NCBI RefSeq assembly: GCF_047275745.1
Contig: NZ_JBKQWU010000005.1
Span: 81,946 to 145,945 of the forward strand
Reading direction: 5' to 3'
DNA from: Amaricoccus sp047275745
GTDB lineage: Bacteria; Pseudomonadota; Alphaproteobacteria; Rhodobacterales; Rhodobacteraceae
Length of the DNA: 64,000 nt
Shown here: in pieces, positions 15,992-24,829 of the stretch
Layout of the letters: every line of letters starts with the position of its first letter
Position numbering within the stretch: position 1 is the first letter of the stretch
Notes under the pieces: model-generated
Seen by the model: the letters and a program-made list of their open reading frames with translations, nothing else
Database searches by the model: none
Told to the model about the DNA's origin: nothing
Made by a program: the position numbers and the translations under genes

Positions 15992-17965
15992 TCAGATCAG
16001 GTCGAACGTGTCCGCGGCCGCCATCGCCGACGTACTCTGCACGGTCAGGTGGTCCCAACGGGCCCATTCGCCGGAATGCTGGTTGCCTTCGATCCTGATC
16101 GTGTCTCCTTGCTCGATCCGCACCGTGTCCGTCGCGGTCGCATAGCTGTCCTGATTGCCCGAGGCGGTCCAGGACGAGACAAGCTCGTCATCCACGAAGA
16201 GCCGGAAGGTCGAGTTGCCGTCATTCTCGTCGAAATAGCGCACGGAGACCGCGTAGGTGCCCGTGGGTCCGGTGAAGGTTCCTTCCGCCGTCCCCTGGCC
16301 GCCGCCGCTGCGATAGGTTTCCACGAGCTCCACGGAGCCGCGCGTGACGGCGCGGTAGCCGTCGAGATCCAGCGACTCCGCCTGCGTCCGGCCGATGCCG
16401 ATGGTCGCGCCCGAACCGCTTCCGCCGCTCGAACTTCCGCCGCCCGAGGTTCCGCCGCTCGATGAGCCCGTCCCGCTCTGGCCCGAACCGCTCTGGCCCG
16501 TCCCGCTCTGAATGGTCAGGTTATCCCAACGCGCCCATTCGCCGGAGTGCTGGTTGCCCTCGACCGTGATCGTGTCGCCGCGCTCGATGCGGACGGTCCG
16601 GGTCTCGGTGTGGAAGGCGTTGTCGTTGTCGTCCGCCTGCCAGGAGGCGGCGCGCTGGCCGTCCACATAGAGATTGAAGGTGGACCGCCCGTCGTTCTCG
16701 TCGAAGTAGCGGACCGAGACCTGATAGTTGCCGGTCGCGCCGGTGAAGGTCCCCTCCGCCGTGCCGTCGCCGCCGGAGCTCGCATATGTCTCCACGAGCT
16801 GCGACGAGCCCTGGCGGGAGGGGGCGACGCGGTAGCCGTCCAGGCTGAGCGACTCGGCCTCGGTCCGGCCGGTGCCGATGCCGGGGAGGTTCCCGTTTCC
16901 GCCGCCGGTACCGCCGCCAGTGCCGCCGTCATCGCCGCCACCGGTGCCGCCGCCGTTACCACCGCCACCGTTGCCGCCGCCGCCATTGCCCGCCGCCCAG
17001 TCCATGCGCTCGGCGAAGTCGTCGTAGATCTCGGGCCGGTTGTTGTAGACCGTGCGGGCACCGTCCCAGTTGCCCATCCGGAGCGAGGCTTCCGTCCGGT
17101 CGGTATAGGTGTTGTCGCCGATGTCCCAGTCACGGAAGCGGCCGCCCCAGCTGTTGGCGGTCGTGGGCGCGTTGTTGTTGGCATTGTCGAGCAGGTAAAG
17201 CAGCGACGGGGTGTCGCCCATCTTCAACCCGTCCGGCGAGGACGCTCCGCTCCGGCTCGTCGAGAGATCGTAGGTGTATTTCTCGCGAAACAGCTTGCCC
17301 AGCTCGCCATGGCCGGCGATGTTCTCCTGCACCCAGGGCAGGTTGTTCGCGATCCCGCGATGCCGGTCGCCGTTCTGATCGACATAGATGCCGCGCATCG
17401 TCGACTCGGCGTTGATCCACCACAGATCGTCGTAGTCGGGATTGTTGCGGACCGCGTTCACCAGCGCGTTATAGGCGGCCGGGTTGGCCGAATCCTGTCC
17501 ATACGCGGCCAGCGAGTAGAGCCGGACCTTCGGCACGATATCCGGCGCCGAGAGCAGCGCGGCCGCGACATCGTGGATCGGACCCCAGGCGAGAATGTAG
17601 AGCGGATCGCCCTCGGATGCCGCTCGCGCCTGCGAGACGATGTGCTGCGCGCCGCGTGACAGCGTGCCCGGCCAACCGCCGTCATAGCTTCCCTCGAAGA
17701 TCTTCGAGCGCAGCGACGCGGCCGAGGGATAGCTCGAATCATGCTGGCGCAGGTTGGGAAGGTCATCCTCGTAGGCGTCCAGCATCTCGCGCAACATCGT
17801 CGCGCCGCTGGTCCTCCTGCCCCCCACCGAGCCGCCATCCAGCGTGCGCGTCATGACGAAACCGCGATAGTCCACGTCGTTGGCATAGAGCAGCGCATGA
17901 ATCATCGATTGCGCGTCGTCGTTGTCGTATCCGCCGAGATCGGTGGAGATCAGAACTCTGACCAT
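15992..17965 (-). CDS. DUF1593 (nucleoside hydrolase-like) protein with two C-terminal repeat modules
   Basis: A 657-residue protein. Residues 1 to about 330 match the DUF1593/Sde182 nucleoside-hydrolase-like domain: ISTDLGGYDNDDAQSMIHAL resembles the Asp cluster that binds Ca2+ in nucleoside hydrolases, and LYILAWGPIHDVAAAL and DLWWINAESTMRG follow. A Gly/Asn/Thr linker leads to two near-identical modules of about 125 residues, each starting GIGRT(E/Q)AESL and ending HSGEWARWD(N/H)LT(V/I)QS, joined by a Ser/Gly linker. Related proteins occur with cellulose-binding modules, so polysaccharide binding is likely. There is no N-terminal signal peptide; a C-terminal type I secretion signal is possible but unproved. 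Substrate unknown. Confidence 0.8.
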   Translation of the reverse strand: MVRVLISTDLGGYDNDDAQSMIHALLYANDVDYRGFVMTRTLDGGSVGGRRTSGATMLREMLDAYEDDLPNLRQHDSSYPSAASLRSKIFEGSYDGGWPGTLSRGAQHIVSQARAASEGDPLYILAWGPIHDVAAALLSAPDIVPKVRLYSLAAYGQDSANPAAYNALVNAVRNNPDYDDLWWINAESTMRGIYVDQNGDRHRGIANNLPWVQENIAGHGELGKLFREKYTYDLSTSRSGASSPDGLKMGDTPSLLYLLDNANNNAPTTANSWGGRFRDWDIGDNTYTDRTEASLRMGNWDGARTVYNNRPEIYDDFAERMDWAAGNGGGGNGGGGNGGGTGGGDDGGTGGGTGGGNGNLPGIGTGRTEAESLSLDGYRVAPSRQGSSQLVETYASSGGDGTAEGTFTGATGNYQVSVRYFDENDGRSTFNLYVDGQRAASWQADDNDNAFHTETRTVRIERGDTITVEGNQHSGEWARWDNLTIQSGTGQSGSGQSGTGSSSGGTSGGGSSSGGSGSGATIGIGRTQAESLDLDGYRAVTRGSVELVETYRSGGGQGTAEGTFTGPTGTYAVSVRYFDENDGNSTFRLFVDDELVSSWTASGNQDSYATATDTVRIEQGDTIRIEGNQHSGEWARWDHLTVQSTSAMAAADTFDLI

Positions 17966-18352
17966 GGTCCCTCTCTGTGCCCGGCCGCCGCGCGCGGAGA
18001 CCGGAGCCTGATATTGATTTCATGGGGACGCACCGGACAGCCGGAGACACCCCCGAGACGCCTGCCCGGCCTCGGGATTTATGGAAGATTTTTGACGGAA
18101 GCCATTGGCTTGGCCATCTTTTTCTCTCGGCGCTTGACGCGCGCATTGTTCGTGTTTCGATTAGCCCGAAGCGCATTACGCCTGTCAACCGCCCCCGGAC
18201 CGCGACCCTTTCGCCCGGCGGGCGCGGCGGCCATGCGAACAAGTTGTATTTCAGATTGTTACTAAATTGTCTTCGCCCTCCGAATGAGATCGCCTGCGGG
18301 ACATTTTCGTACACACTGTTCAATGTTCTTATTTTGTTCCATAGTATCGTGC
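17966..18352. other. AT-richer divergent intergenic region
   Basis: 387 bases between the start of the DUF1593 gene and the start of the radical SAM gene. It is clearly richer in A and T than its surroundings, especially from 18240 to 18352. Apart from the LexA box at its right end I find no gene and no convincing hairpin. It must hold the promoters of both genes. Confidence 0.6.
18325..18339 (+). promoter_or_regulatory. LexA (SOS) operator
   Basis: Perfect match to the alphaproteobacterial LexA box GTTC-N7-GTTC, with an all A/T spacer (TTATTTT). It ends 13 bases before the ATG of the radical SAM gene and would cover the promoter, so that gene is probably induced by DNA damage. Confidence 0.75.
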
Positions 18353-19444
18353 ATGATCGGGGACGAATCGGACAGAATCGAAAAGGGCCAGCGCCGCGCA
18401 CGCGGCGCGGCGAGCAATCGCGACGGCCGATTCGAGCGCTACGCCCATGTCCGATTCGACGACGGCTGGGACATCGCGGAAGACCCGTTGCCACCGATCC
18501 GGACCGAGATCGCGATGGAGCGGGCGCGCTCGATCCTGACGCGCAACACATCGCCCGATCTCGCCTTCGACCGGTCGATCAATCCCTACCGCGGATGCGA
18601 ACATGGCTGCGTCTATTGCTTCGCGAGACCGAGCCACGCCTTTCTCGGCCTCTCTCCCGGGCTCGATTTCGAGACCCGGTTGACCGCGAAACCGAACGCC
18701 GCCGAACAGCTTGCGCGCGAGCTGTCGCGCAAGGGCTACAGCTGCGCGCCGATCGCGATCGGCACCAATACCGATCCGTATCAGCCGGTGGAGAAGAAGC
18801 TCGGCATCACCCGCGCGATCCTCACCGTGCTGCGCGACTTCAACCATCCGGTCACGATCCTGACCAAGGGCGCGCTCATCACCCGCGACGCCGACATCCT
18901 GGGCGAGATGGGCGCGGCGGGGCTCGCGACGGCGGGGGTCTCGCTGACCACGCTCGATCCCGCGCTCGCCCGCGCGATGGAACCCCGGGCCGCCGCGCCC
19001 GCGACGCGCCTCGGCGCGATCCGGACGCTCGCCGCCGCCGGTTGCCCGGTCTGGGTCTCGCTCGGGCCGGTGATCCCCGGGCTCAACGACATGGAGATGG
19101 AACGGCTGCTCGCCGCCGCGAAGGATGCCGGGGCGCGCTCGGCCGGCTATATCGTACTGCGGCTGCCGCGCGAAGTCGGGCCGATCTTCCGCGACTGGCT
19201 GGAGGAGGCCTTCCCGGACCGCGCGCGCAAGGTGATGGGCCTCGTCCGACAGATCCACGGCGGCCGGGACTACGATCCCGAATGGGGTCGGCGGATGACG
19301 GGCGAAGGGCCGGTCGCGGCGCTGATCGCCCGGCGCTTCAAGGTGGCGAGCCGCCGTCTCGGGCTCGACCGGCCGTGGCCTCCGCTGCGCCGGGATCTGT
19401 TCCGGGTGCCCCGTGACGGCCCGGAACAGTTGTCGCTGTTCTGA
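18353..19444 (+). CDS. PA0069-family radical SAM protein (SplB-like, COG1533)
   Basis: A 363-residue radical SAM enzyme related to spore photoproduct lyase. The cluster-binding motif is CEHGCVYCFAR (CxxxCxxC), preceded by the family hallmark SINPYRG and followed by GTNTDPYQPVE. The start ATG gives the conserved lead RARGAASNRDGRFE. The substrate of this family is unknown; annotation as a DNA repair photolyase comes from SplB similarity only. A perfect LexA box lies directly upstream, which supports a role in the DNA-damage response. No good ribosome-binding site is seen between box and ATG, so a leaderless or very short leader transcript is possible. Confidence 0.9.
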   Translation: MIGDESDRIEKGQRRARGAASNRDGRFERYAHVRFDDGWDIAEDPLPPIRTEIAMERARSILTRNTSPDLAFDRSINPYRGCEHGCVYCFARPSHAFLGLSPGLDFETRLTAKPNAAEQLARELSRKGYSCAPIAIGTNTDPYQPVEKKLGITRAILTVLRDFNHPVTILTKGALITRDADILGEMGAAGLATAGVSLTTLDPALARAMEPRAAAPATRLGAIRTLAAAGCPVWVSLGPVIPGLNDMEMERLLAAAKDAGARSAGYIVLRLPREVGPIFRDWLEEAFPDRARKVMGLVRQIHGGRDYDPEWGRRMTGEGPVAALIARRFKVASRRLGLDRPWPPLRRDLFRVPRDGPEQLSLF

Positions 19445-19453
19445 GCGGCGGTG

Positions 19454-19493
19454 GAGGATCGATCCTCACGCGAGCCGAGGATTGATCCGGCTC
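19454..19493. terminator. Two small dyads between convergent genes
   Basis: GAGGATCGATCCTC (19454-19467, perfect palindrome) and GAGCCG-N10-CGGCTC (19472-19493) lie where the radical SAM gene and bmt converge. They may end both transcripts; neither has a T tract. Confidence 0.35.
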
Positions 19494-20469
19494 AAGAACC
19501 GACGCCGGGGTCGGTATCAGCCGGCGACAGCGGCCCGAGCGCCCCGGTGATCGTCGCGAGATCGGGCCGCGGCCCCCTGGGCCGTTTCTCGAGTGCCACG
19601 CGCATCGCGCCGAGATGCGCGGGTGTCGAGCCGCAGCATCCGCCGATCACGCGGGCGCCGGCGTCACGGGCCAGCACCGCGTAGCGCGCCATGAGTTCCG
19701 GCGTGCCGTCGTAGACGATGCGGCCGGACACGAATTTCGGCACACCGGCGTTCGCCTTGGCGATGAGCGCGGCCCCCGGCGCCGCCCCGGCGAGACCGAC
19801 GAGGCTCCGCACCAGGTCGGAGGCGCCGACACCGCAATTGGCGCCGAAGGCGAGGGGCGGCGCGGGCAGTGCCGCGACCAGCGCCGCGAAGCCCGCGACA
19901 TCGAGCCCGCCCATGGTGCGTTCGTTGGTGTCGAAGCTCATCGTGCCGCACCAGGGCAGGCCGACCGAGACCGCCGCGCGAACCGCCGCCTCGAATTCCG
20001 CCGGCGCCGAGAAGGTCTCGATCCAGAGCAGATCCGCCCCACCCTCCCGGAGCCCGCGCGCCTGTTCCTCGAACATCGCCTGAGCCGCCGAGGGATCGAG
20101 CGGGCCGCCGGGGCCCACGACCTCGCCGGTCGGGCCGATCGAGCCGCCGACGGCGACCGGCCGGCCGGCGGCGTCGGCAACCTCGCGCGCGATCCCGGCG
20201 GCGGTGCGGTTGAGCTCGGACACCCTCCCCTCGGCGTCGTGCCGGGCGAGCCGGCTGGCATTGGCGCCGAAACTGTTGGTGAGGAAGATATCGCACCCCG
20301 CCCCGACCCAGCCCTCGTGCAGCGCGCGGACCCGGCCGGGTTCGGTCACGTTCCAGAGCTCCGGCGCCTCACCGGCCTCGAGTCCCATCCGGAAGAGATT
20401 CGTCCCGACCGCCCCGTCCGCGAGGAGCCAGTCGCGGGTTTCGAGAAGCTGGCGGAACGCTCCCGTCAT
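19492..20469 (-). CDS. bmt: Betaine-homocysteine S-methyltransferase
   Basis: Zn-dependent methyltransferase of 325 residues that makes methionine from homocysteine. The start LLETRDWLLADGAVGTNLF and the Zn ligands FGANCG and VIGGCCGSTPAHL are those of the homocysteine methyltransferase family. Close relatives in Rhodobacterales are annotated as betaine-dependent, which I follow, but the methyl donor cannot be proved from sequence; S-methylmethionine is the alternative. It lies three bases downstream of sufE on the same strand, so the two are cotranscribed. Confidence 0.88.
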   Translation of the reverse strand: MTGAFRQLLETRDWLLADGAVGTNLFRMGLEAGEAPELWNVTEPGRVRALHEGWVGAGCDIFLTNSFGANASRLARHDAEGRVSELNRTAAGIAREVADAAGRPVAVGGSIGPTGEVVGPGGPLDPSAAQAMFEEQARGLREGGADLLWIETFSAPAEFEAAVRAAVSVGLPWCGTMSFDTNERTMGGLDVAGFAALVAALPAPPLAFGANCGVGASDLVRSLVGLAGAAPGAALIAKANAGVPKFVSGRIVYDGTPELMARYAVLARDAGARVIGGCCGSTPAHLGAMRVALEKRPRGPRPDLATITGALGPLSPADTDPGVGS

Positions 20470-20472
20470 CGG

Positions 20473-20898
20473 TCAGGCCGCCGCCGTCTCGGCGATCTCC
20501 CGGATTCGCGCCACCATGGCACGGAGCCCGTTCGACCGCTGCGAGGAGAGATGGGAATCGAGCCCGAGCCGCCCGAGCTCCGCCTGCGCGTTGACCTCGA
20601 GCATCTGGGGGGGCGTCAGACCGGCGTAAAGCGCGTGCAGCACCGCGATCAGCCCGTGAACGATCATCGCATCGGAATCGCCCTGGAAGTCGAACCGGGC
20701 GCCCGGCCCCTCCCCCTCGAAGCGTGGCGCGATCCAGACCTGGCTGGCGCAGCCCTCGACCCTGGTCGCGGGTACGCGCAGCGCGTCGTCGAGCGGTGGC
20801 ATCGCCTTGCCGAGATCGATCACATAGCGGTAGCGGTCCTCCCATTCGTCGAGAAAGGAGAAGTCGGCGGCGATCTCTTCGAAACGGTCGGTGGCCAC
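20473..20898 (-). CDS. sufE: SufE-family cysteine desulfuration protein
   Basis: SufE accepts persulfide sulfur from the desulfurase SufS and passes it to the SufBCD scaffold for Fe-S cluster assembly in the cytoplasm. The 141-residue protein carries the active Cys in RVEGCASQVWI, the helix IVHGLIAVLHALYAGLTP and the C-terminal SQRSNGLRAMVARIRE. Length is normal. No suf operon is near; it is paired with bmt, whose link is sulfur metabolism in the broad sense only. Confidence 0.94.
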   Translation of the reverse strand: MATDRFEEIAADFSFLDEWEDRYRYVIDLGKAMPPLDDALRVPATRVEGCASQVWIAPRFEGEGPGARFDFQGDSDAMIVHGLIAVLHALYAGLTPPQMLEVNAQAELGRLGLDSHLSSQRSNGLRAMVARIREIAETAAA

Positions 20899-21061
20899 GG
20901 CGTACGGGGTCCTTCGTGCATGCGCTCTCCAGATTTACGTGCCCACCGCGCCGAGTTCCAGTGCCAGCCGGGCGTTGGCATGGGCATCCCCGCATTTGCC
21001 CTTCCAAACCCCGGCGGCGGCGTCTATCCCTTTGACCGGGTTTTCTACCGACGGAGCTTCG

Positions 21062-21523
21062 ATGCGGCGCGGTCCAATCTGTCTTCTCGCGCTCGCGGCG
21101 CTTTCCGGCTGCTCCTTCGAGATGCCGTCCTTCCTCGGGCGGGAGGGCTCGCAGACCGGCACCTACACCCTCGGCGACGACGCTCCGGAGGGCGCCTACG
21201 ATCCGGTCGCTGTGCCCGTAAGTTCCGCGGTCGCGGAACGCGCGCTGCACGGGGTGATCCTGCGCGCGGAATCGATCACACCGACCCAAGGCTACTACGC
21301 CGCGGTGCTCGACGTCGGCGAGGCGGGGCCGGAGCCGGATGCGAGCGGGACGCTGACGGTCCGCTTCACCGCCCTGTCGCCGACGACGCCGCAGGCGACC
21401 GGGGCGCCCCAGACCCGCAGGCTGACCGCCGCGCTCTTCGTCCAAAACGTGACGCTCCGCGACGTGCGGGCCTTCCGCGTGGTCGGCAGCCCGAATTCGG
21501 TAACCGTGCCGCTGCCGCGATAG
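21062..21523 (+). CDS. Putative lipoprotein, unknown function
   Basis: A 153-residue protein with a lipoprotein signal peptide: positive start MRR, hydrophobic ICLLALAAL and lipobox LSGC with Cys near residue 17. The mature part is Thr/Val/Ala rich and looks mostly beta-stranded. Asp at +2 is absent (Ser follows Cys), so by the enterobacterial rule it would go to the outer membrane. I do not recognise a domain. The start is set by the signal peptide; the frame is open far upstream. Confidence 0.7.
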   Translation: MRRGPICLLALAALSGCSFEMPSFLGREGSQTGTYTLGDDAPEGAYDPVAVPVSSAVAERALHGVILRAESITPTQGYYAAVLDVGEAGPEPDASGTLTVRFTALSPTTPQATGAPQTRRLTAALFVQNVTLRDVRAFRVVGSPNSVTVPLPR

Positions 21524-21671
21524 CGCCCCGGCGGAGGCTGGCGACGCTGCCCGGCGCAGTACGCCCGATCCCGAGGGGCGGATGACGCCCGGCGCGCTCC
21601 ATCCGGGAAAGGCTGACCGGTCCGCCGCGAGTCATCGTCAGGACATTTGTTGCCCTCCGGCCGAGCCTCGT

Positions 21672-21694
21672 GGTACGCGTTCGCCGCTTGTACC
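21672..21694. promoter_or_regulatory. Inverted repeat before the dgoK-type gene
   Basis: GGTAC-N13-GTACC lies 27 bases before the ATG of the sugar acid kinase. It may be an operator for a regulator outside the window. Weak, because the arms are only five bases. Confidence 0.3.
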
Positions 21695-21720
21695 GCAGCG
21701 TTCAGGAGCCGCGTCGCCGC

Positions 21721-22665
21721 ATGACACCTTCGAGCGAATGGACGGCCGCGGACTGGATCGCCGTCTTCTGGGGACCGACGCATATGCGCGCCTGGGCGGT
21801 CGGGCCTGAGAACCAGGTGCTGGCCGAGGCGGAATCCGAGGCGGGAACCTCGACGCTCACACCCGACCGGTTCGAGCCCGCGCTGCTCGACACCGTGCTC
21901 GGCTGGCTCGATCTGACGCGCGTCACCGATGTTTTCGTCTGCGGCATGGCCGGCGCGCGCCAGGGCTGGGTCGAGACGCCCTACGCCACCGTCCCGGCCC
22001 CGCCGAGAGGCGGCCTGCCGCTCGTCGAGGCGCCGGTGGCCGATGACGGCATCCGCGTCCACGTCCTGCCCGGCATGCGTCAGGACAAGCCCCCCGACGT
22101 GATGCGCGGCGAGGAAACGCTGATGGCGGGCCTCATCGCGCGCGAGTCGAAGTTCGATGGCGTGGTCTGCCTGCCCGGCACGCATACGAAATGGGTGCAT
22201 ATCAGCGCCGGCGAGGTCGTGAGCTTCGCGACCTTCATGACCGGCGAACTGTTCGGGCTGCTGTCGGCCTCCTCGGTCCTGCATTACACGATGGACGAGG
22301 GCGGCTGGTCGGACGCAGCCTTCGACATGGCGGTCGAGGAATCGCTCGCGATGCCGGAACAGGTCGCGCGCAAGCTCTTCGGCATCCGCGCCGAGGCGCT
22401 TCTCATGGATCTCTCCCCGGGCGAGTCGCGGGCACGTCTCTCCGGGTTGCTCGTCGGGATCGAGATCAGCGGGTCGAAGCCCTACTGGCTCGGCCGTGAC
22501 ATCGTGCTCGTGGGCGAGAGCGAGCTCGCGACCAGCTATGCGCGCGCACTTGCGAGCTGCGGGCTGTCGCCGAGGCGCCATGATCCGACCGACCTGGTGA
22601 TCGCGGGGCTCGGCGCCGCGCGGGCCGATCTGCTCGCCACGCGCGCGACCGGCACGCAGGGCTGA
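21721..22665 (+). CDS. dgoK: 2-dehydro-3-deoxygalactonokinase
   Basis: DgoK phosphorylates 2-keto-3-deoxygalactonate in the De Ley-Doudoroff route of galactose/galactonate breakdown. The 314-residue protein matches the DgoK family: VFVCGMAGARQGWVETPY near residue 75, the phosphate loop LPGTHTKWVH, FMTGELFGLLSASSVL, and the C-terminal LVGESELATSYARAL. The N-terminal phosphate motif normally DWGTTN or DWGTS reads VFWGPTHMRAW here, so a usually conserved Asp is replaced by Phe. The partner aldolase dgoA is absent from the window, so the gene stands alone. The ATG has a GGAG 14 bases upstream. Confidence 0.85.
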   Translation: MTPSSEWTAADWIAVFWGPTHMRAWAVGPENQVLAEAESEAGTSTLTPDRFEPALLDTVLGWLDLTRVTDVFVCGMAGARQGWVETPYATVPAPPRGGLPLVEAPVADDGIRVHVLPGMRQDKPPDVMRGEETLMAGLIARESKFDGVVCLPGTHTKWVHISAGEVVSFATFMTGELFGLLSASSVLHYTMDEGGWSDAAFDMAVEESLAMPEQVARKLFGIRAEALLMDLSPGESRARLSGLLVGIEISGSKPYWLGRDIVLVGESELATSYARALASCGLSPRRHDPTDLVIAGLGAARADLLATRATGTQG

Positions 22666-22794
22666 GAGCCCCCCCTCGCCGCATGGCTCGGGCCTCCCCG
22701 CGCGAGAGTTCAAACGCGGGCGGCTCGATCGCGTACCCCGCCCGCGCCGAGTCTCGTATCACCCCGCGTCGGATGGTCAGCAATTCAGCCTGCT

Positions 22795-23967
22795 TCACGG
22801 CCGTCCGAGGAAGAATCGGACCATTTCCGCCGAGGCATCCGGTCCCGCCGGATCGGTGAAGGACCCCGGGCTCCGCCCGCCGGACCAGGCGTGGCCGGCG
22901 CCCTCGATCAGCCAGAGTTCGGACTCCGGCCGCCCGTCGCCACTCTCGAGCGCGAGCCGGTGATAGACGCGGCCGCCCTCGGTGCGGCCGACCTGACGCG
23001 GCGCGGCGCGGATCGCCGCGGGCAGCAGGCGTCCGGCATTCGCGGAATGCACGACGTCATCCTCGATCCCGTGAAAGACGATCCGCCGCCCGGTCGGCCC
23101 CGAAGCTCCGGCCAGAGATTCGGCCGCGGAACCGCCCGGGGACCCATCGGAAGACTCGTCCGGAACCGCCTCCGGCGACGCCTTCCCACGCATGGCGGCC
23201 AGCGCGGAGGACAGATCCTTCGCGACACCGGTCGGAACGCCGGAATGGATGCCGGCGGCGGCGAAGAGATCGGGATAGGTCTCCGCCAGGATCGCCGCCA
23301 TCGAGCCCCCCGCGGAGAGCCCCGCGACGAAGATCCGCTCCGGCGGAATGCCGAATTCCTCGGCCACCGCGCGGGTCATCCCGGCGAGGATCGCTGGCTC
23401 GCCCTCGTCGCGCCCCTGATCCGACGCGCGGAACCAGTTCCAGCAGGAGGAGGCGTTCCGCGCCGATGGCTGGCGGGGATAGACGAGGACCAGCCCCTCG
23501 GCCTCCGCCTGGTCGTTCATGCCGGTCCCGATGGCGAAATCCTCGGAATTCTGCTTGCAGCCGTGCAGCATCAGGATCAGCGCGCGCGGCGTCCCGGCGG
23601 CCGGGCTCGGCACATAGAGCCGGTAGTCGCGCCCGCCCGCGTCGGAACTGAACTCGCGCTTCTCGAACCGCGCGCCCTCGGCGATCTCCGGCTCCAGATC
23701 CGACGGCGCGTCGCCGACGAGACCGGACCAGAGTGGCGGACGCGCCTCGCGCAGGAGCCGCACCGCCTCGCGCAAGGTCCGGCCCGCGCGTTCGACCGGC
23801 CCCGCGACCGCGTCCGCGGCGGTGCGCATCGCGCCGCCGAAGCCCGTTTTCTCATCATCCGTCAACGCGCCGGCCTCCGTGCTCGTGAGGATCCGCTTCG
23901 GCGCGGCGGCCGGACCCCTCGGCGCGGAACCGGCCCCCGCCTCGTTCGCCACAAGGTCGCTGCTCAT
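22795..23967 (-). CDS. PHB depolymerase family esterase (LpqC-like)
   Basis: An alpha/beta-hydrolase of 390 residues of the COG3509 type, which includes short-chain poly(3-hydroxybutyrate) depolymerases and feruloyl esterases. The oxyanion region LILMLHGCKQNSEDFA, the nucleophile elbow GLSAGGSMA and the C-terminal catalytic His in EGAGHAWSGG are present. There is no signal peptide: the first 90 residues are an Ala/Gly-rich, Arg-rich extension, so a granule-associated or cytosolic role is more likely than secretion. A low-complexity Ser/Gly insert near residue 265 sits before IVFHGIEDDVVH. Substrate unknown. It ends convergent to dgoK. Confidence 0.82.
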   Translation of the reverse strand: MSSDLVANEAGAGSAPRGPAAAPKRILTSTEAGALTDDEKTGFGGAMRTAADAVAGPVERAGRTLREAVRLLREARPPLWSGLVGDAPSDLEPEIAEGARFEKREFSSDAGGRDYRLYVPSPAAGTPRALILMLHGCKQNSEDFAIGTGMNDQAEAEGLVLVYPRQPSARNASSCWNWFRASDQGRDEGEPAILAGMTRAVAEEFGIPPERIFVAGLSAGGSMAAILAETYPDLFAAAGIHSGVPTGVAKDLSSALAAMRGKASPEAVPDESSDGSPGGSAAESLAGASGPTGRRIVFHGIEDDVVHSANAGRLLPAAIRAAPRQVGRTEGGRVYHRLALESGDGRPESELWLIEGAGHAWSGGRSPGSFTDPAGPDASAEMVRFFLGRP

Positions 23968-24292
23968 TCGCCTCTCCTAGTCCCCGTGTCCGGCCGGGCG
24001 TTGATCGCCTCTCGCTGACTCCGGCTTCATGTCGCGCGAACTTACGTCACGGACATGCACATGGCCAATTCGATCCACCCCGGCGACAATATGGGGTGGT
24101 TTCCGCATGATTGAAGATGATTCCGCGTGATCAAGACAAAGGTCGCCCCATGATTGGCCCCGTCACCACCGCCGTCATCGCCCGCGTGATCATCCTCGTG
24201 ATCATCCTCGTGACTACCCCCCGGGGCGCGACCCGAGGCGCGCGCCCGCATCGCGTCTTGATTGACGATCCCGCATCGACTAAGTGCTTGCG
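23968..24292. other. Intergenic region before the Rrf2 regulator, with a 12-base repeat
   Basis: 325 bases without a convincing gene. It contains two perfect tandem copies of GTGATCATCCTC (24186-24209) followed by a partial copy, and scattered GATGATT and GTGATC motifs around 24100-24135. The promoter of the Rrf2 gene should lie near its right end. Short open frames here have no ribosome-binding site. Confidence 0.5.
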
Positions 24293-24754
24293 ATGATTTC
24301 GCAAAAGACGAAATACGCGATCAAGGCGCTCATCACCCTCGCCGAGGAACAGGCGCGGGGCGGATCATCGCTGCGGATCGAGGAAATCGCCAACCGATCG
24401 AACACGCCGAAACGCTTCCTCGAACACATCCTCATCGACATCCGTAACGCTGGAGTGATCGGCAGCCGCCGCGGCCGCGACGGCGGCTACATGCTGATCA
24501 AGGCGCCCGAGAGCATCTCGGTCAGCGAGGTTCTGCGCATGATCGACGGGCCGATCGCGCCGCTGCCCTGCCTCTCGCGCCGGGCCTATCAACGCTGCGA
24601 GGATTGCGAGGACGAGGCGACCTGCCGGATCCGCAAGGTATTCGGCGACCTCTATTCCGCCTATCTGCTGATGGTCGAATCCCTGACCTTGACCGATCTG
24701 ATGCGCGATGATTCGCTGCTGGAATCGACTCCGGAACTCGACATAATCCCCTGA
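24293..24754 (+). CDS. Rrf2-family transcriptional regulator, likely Fe-S dependent
   Basis: A 153-residue winged-helix regulator: MISQKTKYAIKALITLA and RFLEHILIDIRNAGVIGSRR followed by GRDGGYML are the Rrf2 signature. Four cysteines in CLSRRAYQRCEDCEDEATC could hold an Fe-S cluster, as in IscR or NsrR, though the spacing is different. It sits directly upstream of the sulfate ABC transporter operon with a perfect dyad in the gap, so it probably controls sulfate uptake, perhaps sensing sulfur or cysteine status. The ATG at 24293 is preferred over an in-frame GTG nine bases upstream because the family begins there. Confidence 0.9.
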   Translation: MISQKTKYAIKALITLAEEQARGGSSLRIEEIANRSNTPKRFLEHILIDIRNAGVIGSRRGRDGGYMLIKAPESISVSEVLRMIDGPIAPLPCLSRRAYQRCEDCEDEATCRIRKVFGDLYSAYLLMVESLTLTDLMRDDSLLESTPELDIIP

Positions 24755-24806
24755 AATCTAACGAGACACGGGTTTCCCCCGGGGCCTTGGATTTTAATTC
24801 TTGATT

Positions 24807-24829
24807 ATCACGATGAAACCTGTCGTGAT
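24807..24829. promoter_or_regulatory. Perfect dyad between the Rrf2 gene and the sulfate transporter operon
   Basis: ATCACGA-N9-TCGTGAT, arms perfect over seven bases, inside an AT-rich stretch 27 bases before the substrate-binding protein start. Size and position suit a dimeric winged-helix repressor; the adjacent Rrf2 protein is the natural candidate. A promoter probably overlaps it. Confidence 0.65.

Noticed and set aside
16890..17000. CRISPR-like or regulatory repeat in the GGN-rich stretch
   Set aside because: It codes the Gly/Asn linker of the DUF1593 protein and is explained by codon repetition.
18149..18164. Second LexA box further upstream of the radical SAM gene
   Set aside because: GTTC-N7-GATT fails in the second half-site.
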